45,396 bases of DNA from Myxococcales bacterium (GTDB lineage: Bacteria; Myxococcota_A; UBA9042), in assembly GCA_009692425.1 (NCBI GenBank), contig SHZF01000037.1:1-45396 (forward strand), in the 5' to 3' direction. The position numbers and the translations under genes were made by a program. Shown in pieces: positions 1-7,700 of the stretch; position 1 is the stretch's first letter; every line of letters begins with the position of its first letter. Below the pieces are notes generated by a model. It saw only the letters and a list, made by a program, of their open reading frames with translations, ran no database searches and was not told the DNA's origin.

Positions 1-2
1 GC

Positions 3-92
3 GAGCCATTGGTCGCGATCTTGGCGCTGATCCACCAGCAACCGTCGGTGTTGAAGCGGGTTGAGGCGATGTGGGAGCGGCCGGCAGCGTGA
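3..92 (+). CDS. C-terminal tail of an unknown gene (5' end outside window)
   Basis: An open frame enters from the left edge and ends at TGA 90-92, encoding 29 residues that begin EPLVAILALIHQQ and end ERPAA. The length is too short to assign a family. It is called coding only because the frame is open to the edge and the composition (hydrophobic stretch followed by a charged helix) is protein-like. The diverged direct repeats begin 1 bp after its stop codon, so it may belong to the same inserted unit as those repeats. Another frame could be the real one. Confidence 0.35.
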   Translation, partial: EPLVAILALIHQQPSVLKRVEAMWERPAA

Positions 93-93
93 A

Positions 94-177
94 CGACCGC
101 AACGGGGACAAAACGGGGAAACCACCTGTAACTACATGAAATCACAAGCATCTGAAACATCGGTTTAATGTTTAGGG
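94..177 (+). repeat. Diverged direct repeat, copy 1 (84 bp)
   Basis: Aligns without gaps to 216-299, with about 58 of 84 positions identical by hand count. Conserved blocks are the start (CGACCGC), an AAACGGGGAA block, an AATCAC block, and a TCGGTT-AATGT-TAG block at the end. The copies are 122 bp apart, start to start. Confidence 0.6.
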
Positions 178-215
178 GCCTGCGGGCCGACCCCGACCGA
201 AGCCCGACGACCGGG

Positions 216-299
216 CGACCGCGAAGGGGATGAAACGGGGAAGATGACCGCAAGTGCAGGGAATCACTAGGCGGCGAGACTTCGGTTCAATGTGTAGCG
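216..299 (+). repeat. Diverged direct repeat, copy 2 (84 bp)
   Basis: Second copy of the element at 94-177, in the same orientation. The sequence between the copies (178-215) is GC-rich and unrelated to either. No long ORF runs through either copy. The block-wise conservation would suit a structured RNA or a recombination/attachment element, but neither is shown. Confidence 0.6.
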
Positions 300-331
300 C
301 ATCCGTCCGCGCCCCTGACCCGCGTGCCCCG

Positions 332-360
332 TTGCCCCGCCTGTCGGCGTCGTATAGAAT
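332..360 (+). promoter_or_regulatory. Sigma-70-type promoter of vapBC
   Basis: A -35-like TTGCCC (332-337) is separated by exactly 17 bp from a -10-like TAGAAT (355-360, five of six consensus bases). Transcription would begin near 367, about 20 nt before the chosen vapB start. The fit and position are good for a short-leader toxin-antitoxin promoter. Confidence 0.55.
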
Positions 361-365
361 TACGA
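350..365. promoter_or_regulatory. Inverted repeat over the vapBC -10 box (probable autoregulatory operator)
   Basis: TCGTA (350-354) and TACGA (361-365) form a perfect 5-bp inverted repeat with a 6-bp centre that is exactly the -10 hexamer TAGAAT. VapB or VapBC complexes of this family usually repress by binding short dyads in their own promoter. A dyad centred on the -10 box is what that model predicts. Binding is inferred, not shown. Confidence 0.5.
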
Positions 366-387
366 TGGATTGCTAGACGAGGCTCCC

Positions 388-642
388 GTGGCCCTGAGCA
401 TCAAGAGCGACGCCGCAGATCGCATGGCCCGCGAACTCCGTGCGCTTACGGGCGAGACGTTGACGGAGGCCGTCGTCGTATCGCTGAGCGAGCGGTTGGC
501 GCGCAAGCGGGCGGAGCAGGACAGGCGCCCAATGGCCGACCGCCTGGACGACATTGCGAAGCGCTTCCATCGGCATGCACGTGGGGACGGACGGACGCTC
601 GATGAAATCGTTGGCTACGACGACAGCGGCTTGCCGACGTGA
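388..642 (+). CDS. vapB: VapB-type antitoxin
   Basis: The 84-aa protein should neutralise the PIN-domain ribonuclease encoded immediately downstream and repress the operon. It opens M-ALSIKSDAADRMARELR and continues with TGETLTEAV, the typical start of Rv0623-like VapB transcription factors (small DNA-binding N-terminus, then a toxin-binding helical tail ending near DEIVGYDDSGLP). GTG 388 is chosen over TTG 370 because the family starts at the ALSIK segment and a GAGG sits 6-7 nt upstream of 388. The stop overlaps the toxin start by 4 nt (GTGA, 639-642), implying translational coupling. The pair looks complete and functional, unlike the toxin-antitoxin remnant at 28.8 kb. Confidence 0.85.
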   Translation: MALSIKSDAADRMARELRALTGETLTEAVVVSLSERLARKRAEQDRRPMADRLDDIAKRFHRHARGDGRTLDEIVGYDDSGLPT

Positions 643-1040
643 TCGTCGATACCTCGGCGGTATTCGCTGTCCTGTTGCGCGAACCCGAGGCGGCTGTCTT
701 TCGACACGCCTTGCAGATGGCGCCGATCCGGTGGATGTCGGCGGGTACGCTGGTCGAGACCAGCATCGTGGCGGCCCGCCTGGACGGCGTGCGGGGCGTG
801 ACCGAACTCGACCGGTTTCTGGCCGAAGCTTGCCTGGAGATCATTCCCGTCACCGCCGACCACGCGCGCATCGCCCGCGACGGCTTCCTGCGCTATGGCA
901 AGGGCCGCCATGCCGCCGCGCTGAACTACGGAGACTGTTTCAGCTATGCTCTGGCCAAGGCGACTGGCCAGCCGCTCCTGTGCAAGGGCGACGACTTCCA
1001 GCGGACTGACATCGAACTCGTCGCAGTCCTGCAGCCGTGA
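639..1040 (+). CDS. vapC: VapC-type PIN-domain ribonuclease toxin
   Basis: A 133-aa PIN-domain protein, predicted to be a Mg2+-dependent RNase acting on tRNA or rRNA in the cytoplasm until bound by VapB. The four acidic residues expected of a PIN active site are visible: D4 (MIVDTSAV), E40 (GTLVETS), D99 (NYGDCFSYALA) and D118 (LLCKGDDF). The segment HAAALNYGDCFSYALAKATG and the C-terminal KGDDF-TD are typical of VapC. The start codon is GTG 639, inside the vapB stop. Length is normal for the family. All catalytic positions are present, so an active toxin is expected. The RNA target cannot be read from the sequence. Confidence 0.88.
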   Translation: MIVDTSAVFAVLLREPEAAVFRHALQMAPIRWMSAGTLVETSIVAARLDGVRGVTELDRFLAEACLEIIPVTADHARIARDGFLRYGKGRHAAALNYGDCFSYALAKATGQPLLCKGDDFQRTDIELVAVLQP

Positions 1041-1082
1041 CGCCTGTGGCATCCCCACAACCTGGCAGCGCACGCACTCCCA

Positions 1083-1907
1083 CTACCCCAACCCCACCAC
1101 GCCTGGCGCCGCCGCGCCGACCTCGACGCCCAGTTGCACCACCCGGCCGTCGCGCCACACCGCCATCACCGCAACGCACGCCGCATCGCCCGGCGCGTTC
1201 AGGTCGTCGCGAAAACCGCGCGCGTCGGGCCCCAGAGTGAAGCGGGCGAGCGGGTTGTCATCGACCGCCTCGTCGTCCCACATGGCATCCTGCGCCAGCA
1301 GCGGCGGCTCCGCGGTGCCGAGCCACACCGTGTAGTGGTCGATGGGCCCGGCGAAGGAGTCCGCCAGTTGGAACGTGGCGGGTGCCGTGTAGCGCAACAA
1401 TCCGGCGGGGCGCAGGTCGCGGCGCACGGGCGGTGGTTGGCTCGCGGCGAGCAACCCGGCCTCGATAGCGGGGACGGGGACGCCAGGCTGCAGCACGACA
1501 TGGCGGCGCCCGCGCAGCCGCGAGTCGGGTGGCCCCACCTGCAGATCGGACACCGGCGCGAGCGTGCCGTCGGCCCGTTGCGCGAGCACCCAGTAGCCCA
1601 TCACGGTGGCGCCGCGGACCTCGAAGTCGTCGAGCACGACGCCGACCTGTTCGCCGACCACGAAATGCTGCACCGCGTCGGCCAGGCCTCCCGCCCACAG
1701 TTGGGCGATGCGGCGGGCTCCCAGCCGGCGCACGACGGCGCTGCGAAAAACGTGGAATCCGACGGCGCCCGGGCACGGCGGCCACCACAGGCAGAATGGT
1801 GAACCAGCGGGGACGCGACCGGTGACGAATTGGGCCCGCGTCGGACGCGCGCTGGCAGGCGGCGGCATCGGTCGGCCGAACTGCGCGGGCGAGTCGAACC
1901 ACGACAT
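1083..1907 (-). CDS. Hypothetical protein, no recognised family
   Basis: I do not recognise this 274-aa protein. ATG at 1907 is chosen over the longer open frame (back to 2024) because a GGGGGGAG sits about 7 nt upstream and the first residues (MSWFDSPAQFGRPMPPP) read as a natural N-terminus. There is no signal peptide or membrane segment. The centre contains an HFVVGEQVGVVLDDFEVRG-like beta-rich stretch. The C-terminal third has a WLGTAEPPLLAQDAMWDDE acidic region and a beta-strand-like VAVMAVWRDGRVVQLGVEV. The gene is convergent with vapBC (42 bp between stop codons), and its promoter would lie in the lower-GC region 1908-2100. Codon use matches the neighbours. It could be a lineage-specific orphan. 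Confidence 0.6.
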   Translation of the reverse strand: MSWFDSPAQFGRPMPPPASARPTRAQFVTGRVPAGSPFCLWWPPCPGAVGFHVFRSAVVRRLGARRIAQLWAGGLADAVQHFVVGEQVGVVLDDFEVRGATVMGYWVLAQRADGTLAPVSDLQVGPPDSRLRGRRHVVLQPGVPVPAIEAGLLAASQPPPVRRDLRPAGLLRYTAPATFQLADSFAGPIDHYTVWLGTAEPPLLAQDAMWDDEAVDDNPLARFTLGPDARGFRDDLNAPGDAACVAVMAVWRDGRVVQLGVEVGAAAPGVVGLG

Positions 1908-2452
1908 CCGGACGCTCCCCCCGACGAGGCCGCAGCCTCCCCCTGAGGTGATTCTTACCTTGGCGCAGGCGCGACTGGCAATGGCTCCGGTCGGCACGGC
2001 GCCGGCAGTGCGGGGCCCGTCCACCGGACCGCTTGCTTCGATCCACGCGAACCGACATCTGCATGACGGATTGATCTGACTACGAAATCCTCCTTGATCG
2101 AGTGCGTGATCAAGATTCGGGCAGATTCGCCACTAGCGAACACAACACCATGCCATTAAAAGCAATATTTCGAACAGCCACCCACTTCGCTCTGCGCCCA
2201 TCGATGGGATGTTCGTGGTCGCAGGCACGTCCTGCCTCGGCAATCCCGCCCGGCAGGTCGATTCGGTCGCAACATAAAGTACTGCAACTAAACAATATTG
2301 TGTTTTCGCGGCGCGTTGTGAATTTTGACGCCACGACCCCTCTTGCAATCGTGCATTTTGGCGACAATCGGAAGTTTTTTTGATTCTCTCGGCGCCTGTC
2401 CTACGTTGATCAAGGAGGAGGCGCGCAGTGTCGCGCCAAGGTCCGCACCGCC
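1908..2452. other. Lower-GC divergent intergenic region
   Basis: About 545 bp between two divergent genes, visibly richer in A+T than the rest of the window, especially 2100-2385. It carries a CTTGATC-N8-GATCAAG inverted repeat (2093-2114), a TTGATCAA palindrome (2406-2413), an ACAATATTGT palindrome (2292-2301) and a T7 run (2375-2381). A weak promoter-like pair, TTGATT (2380-2385) N16 TACGTT (2402-2407), precedes the L,D-transpeptidase. Short open frames on both strands overlap each other and have no family signature. I take this as regulatory DNA rather than genes. Confidence 0.45.
2093..2114. promoter_or_regulatory. CTTGATC-N8-GATCAAG inverted repeat (possible operator)
   Basis: A perfect 7-bp inverted repeat with an 8-bp spacer in the lower-GC region between two divergent genes. 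The half-site TTGATC recurs at 2071-2076 and in the palindrome TTGATCAA at 2406-2413, next to the Shine-Dalgarno upstream of the L,D-transpeptidase. The repetition suggests a regulator-binding motif. No T-tract follows, so a terminator is less likely. Confidence 0.35.
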
Positions 2453-3919
2453 ATGCCCCGCTGGATGCAGGAAGCACCGCACCCGACAAGTCCCGCCGCG
2501 CCGCGCCGCGCCGCCCGGCCGCTCCGGTTCGTGCGGAGCGCCGCGATCGTGGCGAGCGTGTTCTCGGCGCTGCCGCTGGCCTGGGCCGTCGAGGTCCCGG
2601 GCACGGCGGCGCCTGCGACGATTGCCGCGAACGCCAGCCCCAGCGCTGGTGATCCCGGAACCGCAGACAGCGCGCCAGCCGAGTCGCCGGTGCCAGATGT
2701 TGGACCTGTGTCGGCCACCGCCGGCGCAGCACTGGCCGGCAAGCCCATGTGGCCTGCAGCGCCGTTCGGCGCCTGGGTCGGCCTCGACACCGTGTACATC
2801 CGCGTCAAGCCGCGCGTGCCGTCGAACCTGCAGGGCGTACTGCGGTTCGGCGACACGGTCACGGTGACGGCATGCCTCCCCGACTGTGCCGCTCCCAAGG
2901 CATGGGCGCTGCTCGCGCCGTGGCAGGGGGCCGTCAAGCTTGCCAGCCTGCGCCCGCTGCCGGTGGCGCCCCAAGCGCTGGGCGAATCGTCCGCCGCGCG
3001 CTACGTCTATGGCAAGGTGCCGCGCCCGAAGACGCCCGTTTTCGCGCGGCCCGACGCGCGCTCGAAGGTGCTGCGCAAGGAGAAGGCCGAATTTCGCCTG
3101 GCTTTCGTGCCCGACGAGGCGCTCTACACGCAGGGCTGGCTGCAGCGCCCCGATGGTGGCTACATGCGCTTGAAGGACGTGCCGATGTTCAAGCCGTCGA
3201 AGTTCGAGGGCTTCGTCAACCCGCCGGACCGCGTCGCATTCGTGCGCCGCAAGCTGAAGTTGAAGGGCCTGCCGAAAAAAGCCGAGCCGATCCTGTTCCA
3301 ACGCTACGACCGGCCCGAAGTGCTGGCCGTCAAGGGCGCCAAGGTGTTCGTCGCGGGCACTCCGGCAGGTACGTGGCTGTCCAAGGACTTCGTTCGGATC
3401 GCGCAGCGCCAGCGGCGCCCCAAGGAGGTCAAGGCGGGCGAGCGCTGGCTCCACATCGACCTCGGCCAGCAGGTGCTGACGACCTACGAGGGCGACGACC
3501 TCGTATTTGCGACGCTGATTTCCGCCGGCAAGGGCGACCGACGCTCGACGCGCACGACCGATGGCGTGTTCCGCATCTACGCCAAGACGATCCACAGTTC
3601 GATGCGCGGCAAGCCGTGGGACGACTACTACGCCGAAGAAGTGCCGTACGTCATGCACTTCAAGGCCGGCCAGGCGCTGCATGGCGCGTACTGGCACGAC
3701 CAGTTCGGCATCGCGAAGTCGCACGGCTGCGTCAACCTCTCGCCTGCCGACGCGCGCCGGGTGTTCGAGTGGATGCCGCCCGAACTGCCCGCGGGCTGGC
3801 ACGGTGTCCTGCCGGTGAGCGCGAAGCTGCCCGGTGTCTACCTGGCGATCGAGAAGCCGGGCCGCAAGACGCGCGCCAAGGCGCAACTGGCGGCGTGGCA
3901 GCCGGCGCTCCCGCACTGA
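2453..3919 (+). CDS. L,D-transpeptidase (YkuD domain), secreted
   Basis: A 488-aa envelope enzyme expected to cross-link peptidoglycan peptides or attach proteins to peptidoglycan through a catalytic cysteine. After a basic N-terminus there is a hydrophobic segment (about residues 25-44, ending in PLAWA) that fits a signal peptide or anchor. A region at about 100-170 (FGAWVGLDTVYIRVKP) resembles a bacterial SH3 fold. The YkuD domain runs from about 325 to 470, starting RWLHIDLGQQVLTTY. Its active-site block HGAYWHDQFGIAKSHGCVNL has H424 and catalytic C426, and the DAR that follows the motif is present. ATG 2453 is the only good start in frame, yet the strong AAGGAGGAG (2412-2420) is spaced for a GTG in another frame (2428). 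Longer than a minimal YkuD protein because of the N-terminal domain. Confidence 0.85.
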   Translation: MPRWMQEAPHPTSPAAPRRAARPLRFVRSAAIVASVFSALPLAWAVEVPGTAAPATIAANASPSAGDPGTADSAPAESPVPDVGPVSATAGAALAGKPMWPAAPFGAWVGLDTVYIRVKPRVPSNLQGVLRFGDTVTVTACLPDCAAPKAWALLAPWQGAVKLASLRPLPVAPQALGESSAARYVYGKVPRPKTPVFARPDARSKVLRKEKAEFRLAFVPDEALYTQGWLQRPDGGYMRLKDVPMFKPSKFEGFVNPPDRVAFVRRKLKLKGLPKKAEPILFQRYDRPEVLAVKGAKVFVAGTPAGTWLSKDFVRIAQRQRRPKEVKAGERWLHIDLGQQVLTTYEGDDLVFATLISAGKGDRRSTRTTDGVFRIYAKTIHSSMRGKPWDDYYAEEVPYVMHFKAGQALHGAYWHDQFGIAKSHGCVNLSPADARRVFEWMPPELPAGWHGVLPVSAKLPGVYLAIEKPGRKTRAKAQLAAWQPALPH

Positions 3920-3962
3920 CCCGACCGGGCACACCCTTGCCAAGCGTGGCACGCGCGTCCAC

Positions 3963-3986
3963 CCTCCCGGCGGATTTTTCCGGAGG
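3963..3986 (+). promoter_or_regulatory. Hairpin that can sequester the VOC-gene Shine-Dalgarno
   Basis: CCTCCCGG (3963-3970) can pair with CCGGAGG (3980-3986), with one bulged C and a 9-nt loop CGGATTTTT. The right arm contains the first bases of the Shine-Dalgarno GGAGGAG (3982-3988), which lies 8 nt before ATG 3997. In mRNA this would occlude ribosome binding. The T5 run is in the loop, so it is not an intrinsic terminator. Confidence 0.35.
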
Positions 3987-3996
3987 AGACGGACCG

Positions 3997-4773
3997 ATGA
4001 GCGCAGCCCGCAGCTACTTCACTTGGTACCAACTGATGTCGAGCGATCCGGCCGGGTCGATGGCATTCTACCCTCCGATCACCGGCTGGACGACGCAGAA
4101 GTTTGACGGCCCCACGGACTACACGATGTGGGCCAATGGCGGCGAGCCCTTCGGCGGCCTCATGCAACTGCCGGAAGCAGCCGTGAAGATGGGAGCGCCC
4201 ACGCACTGGCTCGGCTACGTCAATGTCGCGAGCGCCGATGCCGCTGCGGCCCGCGCCGTCGAGTTGGGGGCCCAGTCGCTCGTGCCGCCGACCGACATTG
4301 CTGGCGCCGGTCGTTTCTCCGTGTTGGCCGATCCGACCGGCGGCATGTTCGCCGTGTGCCAGTCGGCCCAGACCGACATGGCGGCGCCAGCGCAACTGAC
4401 ACCCCACGGCGGCATGTCGTGGCATGAGTTGTACACGTCGGATCTCGAGGCGGCGTGGTCGTTCTACAGCACGCTGTTTGGCTGGCAGAAGATCGACGAG
4501 ATGGACATGGGCCCGTTGGGACCCTACCGCCTGTTCGCGCCCGCTTCCGGCGCGCCCATCGGTGGCATAATGAAGCGCCCGGCCGAGATGCTGAGGTCGG
4601 CGTGGCTGTACTACGTCCACGTCGATGATCTGGCAGCGGCGATCGAGGCGGCCCAGCAGGCGGGCGGCACGGTGGTGAGCGGGCCGAAGCACGTGCCAGG
4701 CGGCGACCGCATCGCCCAACTCATGGACAAACAGGGCGGGATGTTCGCCCTGCACGCCAAGCCACCTTCGTAG
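3997..4773 (+). CDS. Two-domain VOC (glyoxalase/bleomycin-resistance fold) protein
   Basis: A 258-aa cytoplasmic protein made of two vicinal-oxygen-chelate modules in tandem, residues about 1-130 and 138-258. Each starts with a short strand and a D-x-x-x-x-x-x-FY segment (SSDPAGSMAFYPPITGW; TSDLEAAWSFYSTLFGW) and ends with a DPTGGMFAVCQ or DKQGGMFALH strand. This layout matches the CFP30B-like hydroxylase/glyoxalase-type family, whose substrates are mostly unknown. The start is fixed by GGAGGAG 8 nt upstream. Upstream L,D-transpeptidase ends 77 bp earlier. The downstream BIG2 gene is convergent, with 12 bp between stop codons. Metal ligands cannot be assigned confidently, so no reaction is claimed. 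Confidence 0.8.
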   Translation: MSAARSYFTWYQLMSSDPAGSMAFYPPITGWTTQKFDGPTDYTMWANGGEPFGGLMQLPEAAVKMGAPTHWLGYVNVASADAAAARAVELGAQSLVPPTDIAGAGRFSVLADPTGGMFAVCQSAQTDMAAPAQLTPHGGMSWHELYTSDLEAAWSFYSTLFGWQKIDEMDMGPLGPYRLFAPASGAPIGGIMKRPAEMLRSAWLYYVHVDDLAAAIEAAQQAGGTVVSGPKHVPGGDRIAQLMDKQGGMFALHAKPPS

Positions 4774-4790
4774 CGGAACCAGGCGCTACG
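4769..4790. terminator. Inverted repeat spanning two convergent stop codons
   Basis: CGTAGCG (4769-4775) and CGCTACG (4784-4790) form a perfect 7-bp stem with an 8-nt loop. The left arm contains the TAG stop of the VOC gene, and the right arm contains the TAG stop (CTA on this strand) of the convergent BIG2 lipoprotein. The symmetry suits a bidirectional terminator, but there is no U-tract on either side, so activity is uncertain. Confidence 0.4.
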
Positions 4791-7700
4791 GCGCGGGCAC
4801 GCTCAGAACGGCCTTGGCGCTGATCGGGCCCTTGACGGCCTTGATTTCGCAGTTGCCCGGCCCGAGCGCCTGCGCCTTGCCCTTGCCGTCGAGCGCATTC
4901 GAGACCTGGCATACGGTGGGCGCGGCCGACAGCCAGGTGACGTCCTGGGTCACGTCGAGCAGCAGGCCGTCGGCAAAGCTGCCGGCCGCGGTGAACGCCA
5001 CAATCTTGCCCACGGTCGCGCTCGACTGCGCGGGCTGGACTGCTAGCGACGCCAGCTTCGCGTCGGTCACCGTCACGGTCGCCGCACCCGTCTTGCCGCC
5101 CCACGTCGCCTGCACCAGCACCTTGCCGGCGCTGACTGGCGTGAACGCGCCCTTGGTCGGCCACGCGGACGACACGGTGCCCAACGCTGGTGCCGAGGTC
5201 GTCCACGTCGCGAGTTGCGTCAGGTCTTCGGTCGTGTCGTCCGAATAAAGCGCCGTCGCCTGGAACGGCCGCGAATAGCCCAGCGGCAGCGTCAGCAGGA
5301 ACGGCGTCACCTGCACTTCGCTCAGTGCGGCCGCGGTCACCGTCACAGTCGTCGTGCCCGACTTGCCGCCCCACGCCGCCGACACCGTCGTCGTGCCCGC
5401 TGCCACGGCCTGCACGAGGCCCTTGCCGAAGCCGACGCCATCGACGGCGGCCACGGCCGGATTCGACGACTGCCAGGTCGCGCCCCAGGTCACCTGCTGC
5501 GAGGTGCCGTCCGTCATCAGCGCGACGGCCTGCAGGCCGAACCACGTGCCCTTGGCCACCTTCGGCTGTGTCGGCGTCACCTGGATCGACGACACCACGG
5601 CGTCCGTCACCGTCAGCTTGGCCTTGGCGATCAGCCCCGCGTACACGCCCTGGATGGTCACCGTGCCCGGCTTCAGCGTCTGCGACCAGCCGGCGGAACC
5701 AAACGCATCGGAGACCGCCGCCACGCTCGGATCGGTCGATGTGAACGTCGTCGCCCAACTCACGTCCTGGGCCTGGCCGTCAGACCACACCGCGAGCACG
5801 TCGAATTTTACCGGAACGCCTTTCGACACCGTGGCCGTGCCCGGCGAAATCTGGATGGATTCCAGGGTCGCGGGCGTCACGCTGAACGTCGCCGCGCCCA
5901 ACAGGCCCTGGTAGTTTGCGGTGATCTTTGCGGTGCCGGGACCGACCGCCTTGGCCAGTCCCTTGTAGCCCGCCACGCCGCCGAACGCGTTGCTGACGAG
6001 CACCACCTTGGGGTCGCTCGACAGCCAGGTGGCCTGAAACGTCACGTCGAGCGAGGTGTTGTCGGTGTAGAGCGCCTGGGCCGAAAACGCGCGGTACATG
6101 CCTTGCGCGGCCGTCGCCACCGCCGGGAACAGATGGATGCCCGCCAGCAGCGCCGGCGTCACGGTGACGAGCGCCTTGCCGGTCATGCCCTGGTAGGTCG
6201 CCTTCAACTCGGCCTGGCCGGGCTGGATCGCCGTCACCCGACCGCGCGCGAAGATGGGCGTGTTCTGCACGGCGGCGACGGCCTGATTGCCGCTGACCCA
6301 ATCGGCCTGCCACGTCACGTTCTGGCTCGTGTTGTCGCTCCACAGCGCGACGGCCTGGAAGAACTGCACGATGCCCGCCGGCATCGCGAACACCACCGGC
6401 GTCAACTGCACGTCGACCAGCACGGCGCCCGACACCGTAAAGCTCGTCTTGCCGATCTTGCCACCCCACGCCGCTGCGATGTCCGCCTTGCCGACTCCGG
6501 TCGCCTTGAACAGGCCGGTCTGGTTGCCGGTCCCGGTCGCGTCGGCAATGGTAGGATCCGTGCTGCTCCAGATCGCCTGCTGTGTCACGTTCAGCGTCGT
6601 GTTGTTCGTGTAGATGGCCGTCGCCGCGAACTGGACCTGTTGGCCCGCGTGGCGCTCCGGGTGAGGCGGCGTCACGACCACGTCCACGAGTGCCGGCGCC
6701 GTCACCTTGACCGTCGCGCTCGCCGTCTTGCCTTGGACCGTCGCGGTCAGCGTCGCCGATCCGGGCCCGAGTGTCGACACGATGCCGGCCGCGCCGCCGA
6801 CGTTGGACACCGAGATGACCTTGTCGTTCGACGCTGTCCACACCGCGAGCGCGGTCAGGTCGGCGGTGGCCGCGTCCGTGTAGGTGCCGACGAGCTTGCA
6901 CTTGTGCTTCTGGCCGACGGCGAGTTCGAGCGGGTTCGGCTCGATCTGCACCTGGGTCAGCGTTGCCGGCGTCACCGTCACCGTCGTCGTCGCTGCCACG
7001 CTGCCGATCGCCGCCGAGACGGCCGATTGCCCAGGTTCGAGCGCGGTGATCACGCCCTTGCTGGCGCCAGCGTTCGAGACGGCGACGACCTTGGCGTCGG
7101 CGACCTGCCACACGACGTCGGCCGTCACGTCTTTCGAGGCGCCGTCGGAGAAAAAGCCGAGCGCCTGCAACGGCAGCGTCGTCGCCTTGGGCAGCGCTGG
7201 GTTCTGGGGCGCGATTGCGAGCTTCGTCAGCGTCGCCGCCGTAACCGTAATGGCCACGCCGGCGGCCTTGCCCGCAAACGTCGCCGTGACCGTCGCCGTG
7301 CCCGCATGGACCGCATCGACCTTGCCTTTCTTGCCGGGAGCGTTCGCGACTGTGGCCACCGCCGGCGACGACGACGTCCACGCGACGGATTGCGTCAGAT
7401 CCGACACCGACTTGTCGCTCCACGTGCCCTTGGCGACGAGCGCGGCCGACGTGCCGGCGGGCAATTGCAGCGAGGCTGGCTCGACGGCGAGGCTCGTCAA
7501 GTGAATGGGCAGCACCGTCACTGCCGTCGTGCCGGTCTGGCCGCCGAAGCTCGCCGTCGCCAGGCTCGACCCCGCCGCCAGCGCCGTCGCCAGGCCCGCC
7601 TGGACTCCCCCTTGCACGATCGCGAGCACGCCGGGGTCCGACGCGTTCCACAGCGCCGCCCCCGTGACGTCGGCGACCTTGCCGTCTTCGTAGGTGGCGA

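Noticed and set aside
2292-2301. ACAATATTGT palindrome as an operator
   Set aside because: Single 10-bp palindrome in an AT-rich stretch; expected by chance and not repeated.
2375-2381. T7 run as an intrinsic terminator
   Set aside because: No stable GC stem directly upstream, and no plus-strand gene ends nearby.
2749-3996. N-terminal extension of the VOC protein in its long frame
   Set aside because: The frame overlaps the L,D-transpeptidase out of phase and is Arg/Ala-rich; a strong Shine-Dalgarno marks ATG 3997.
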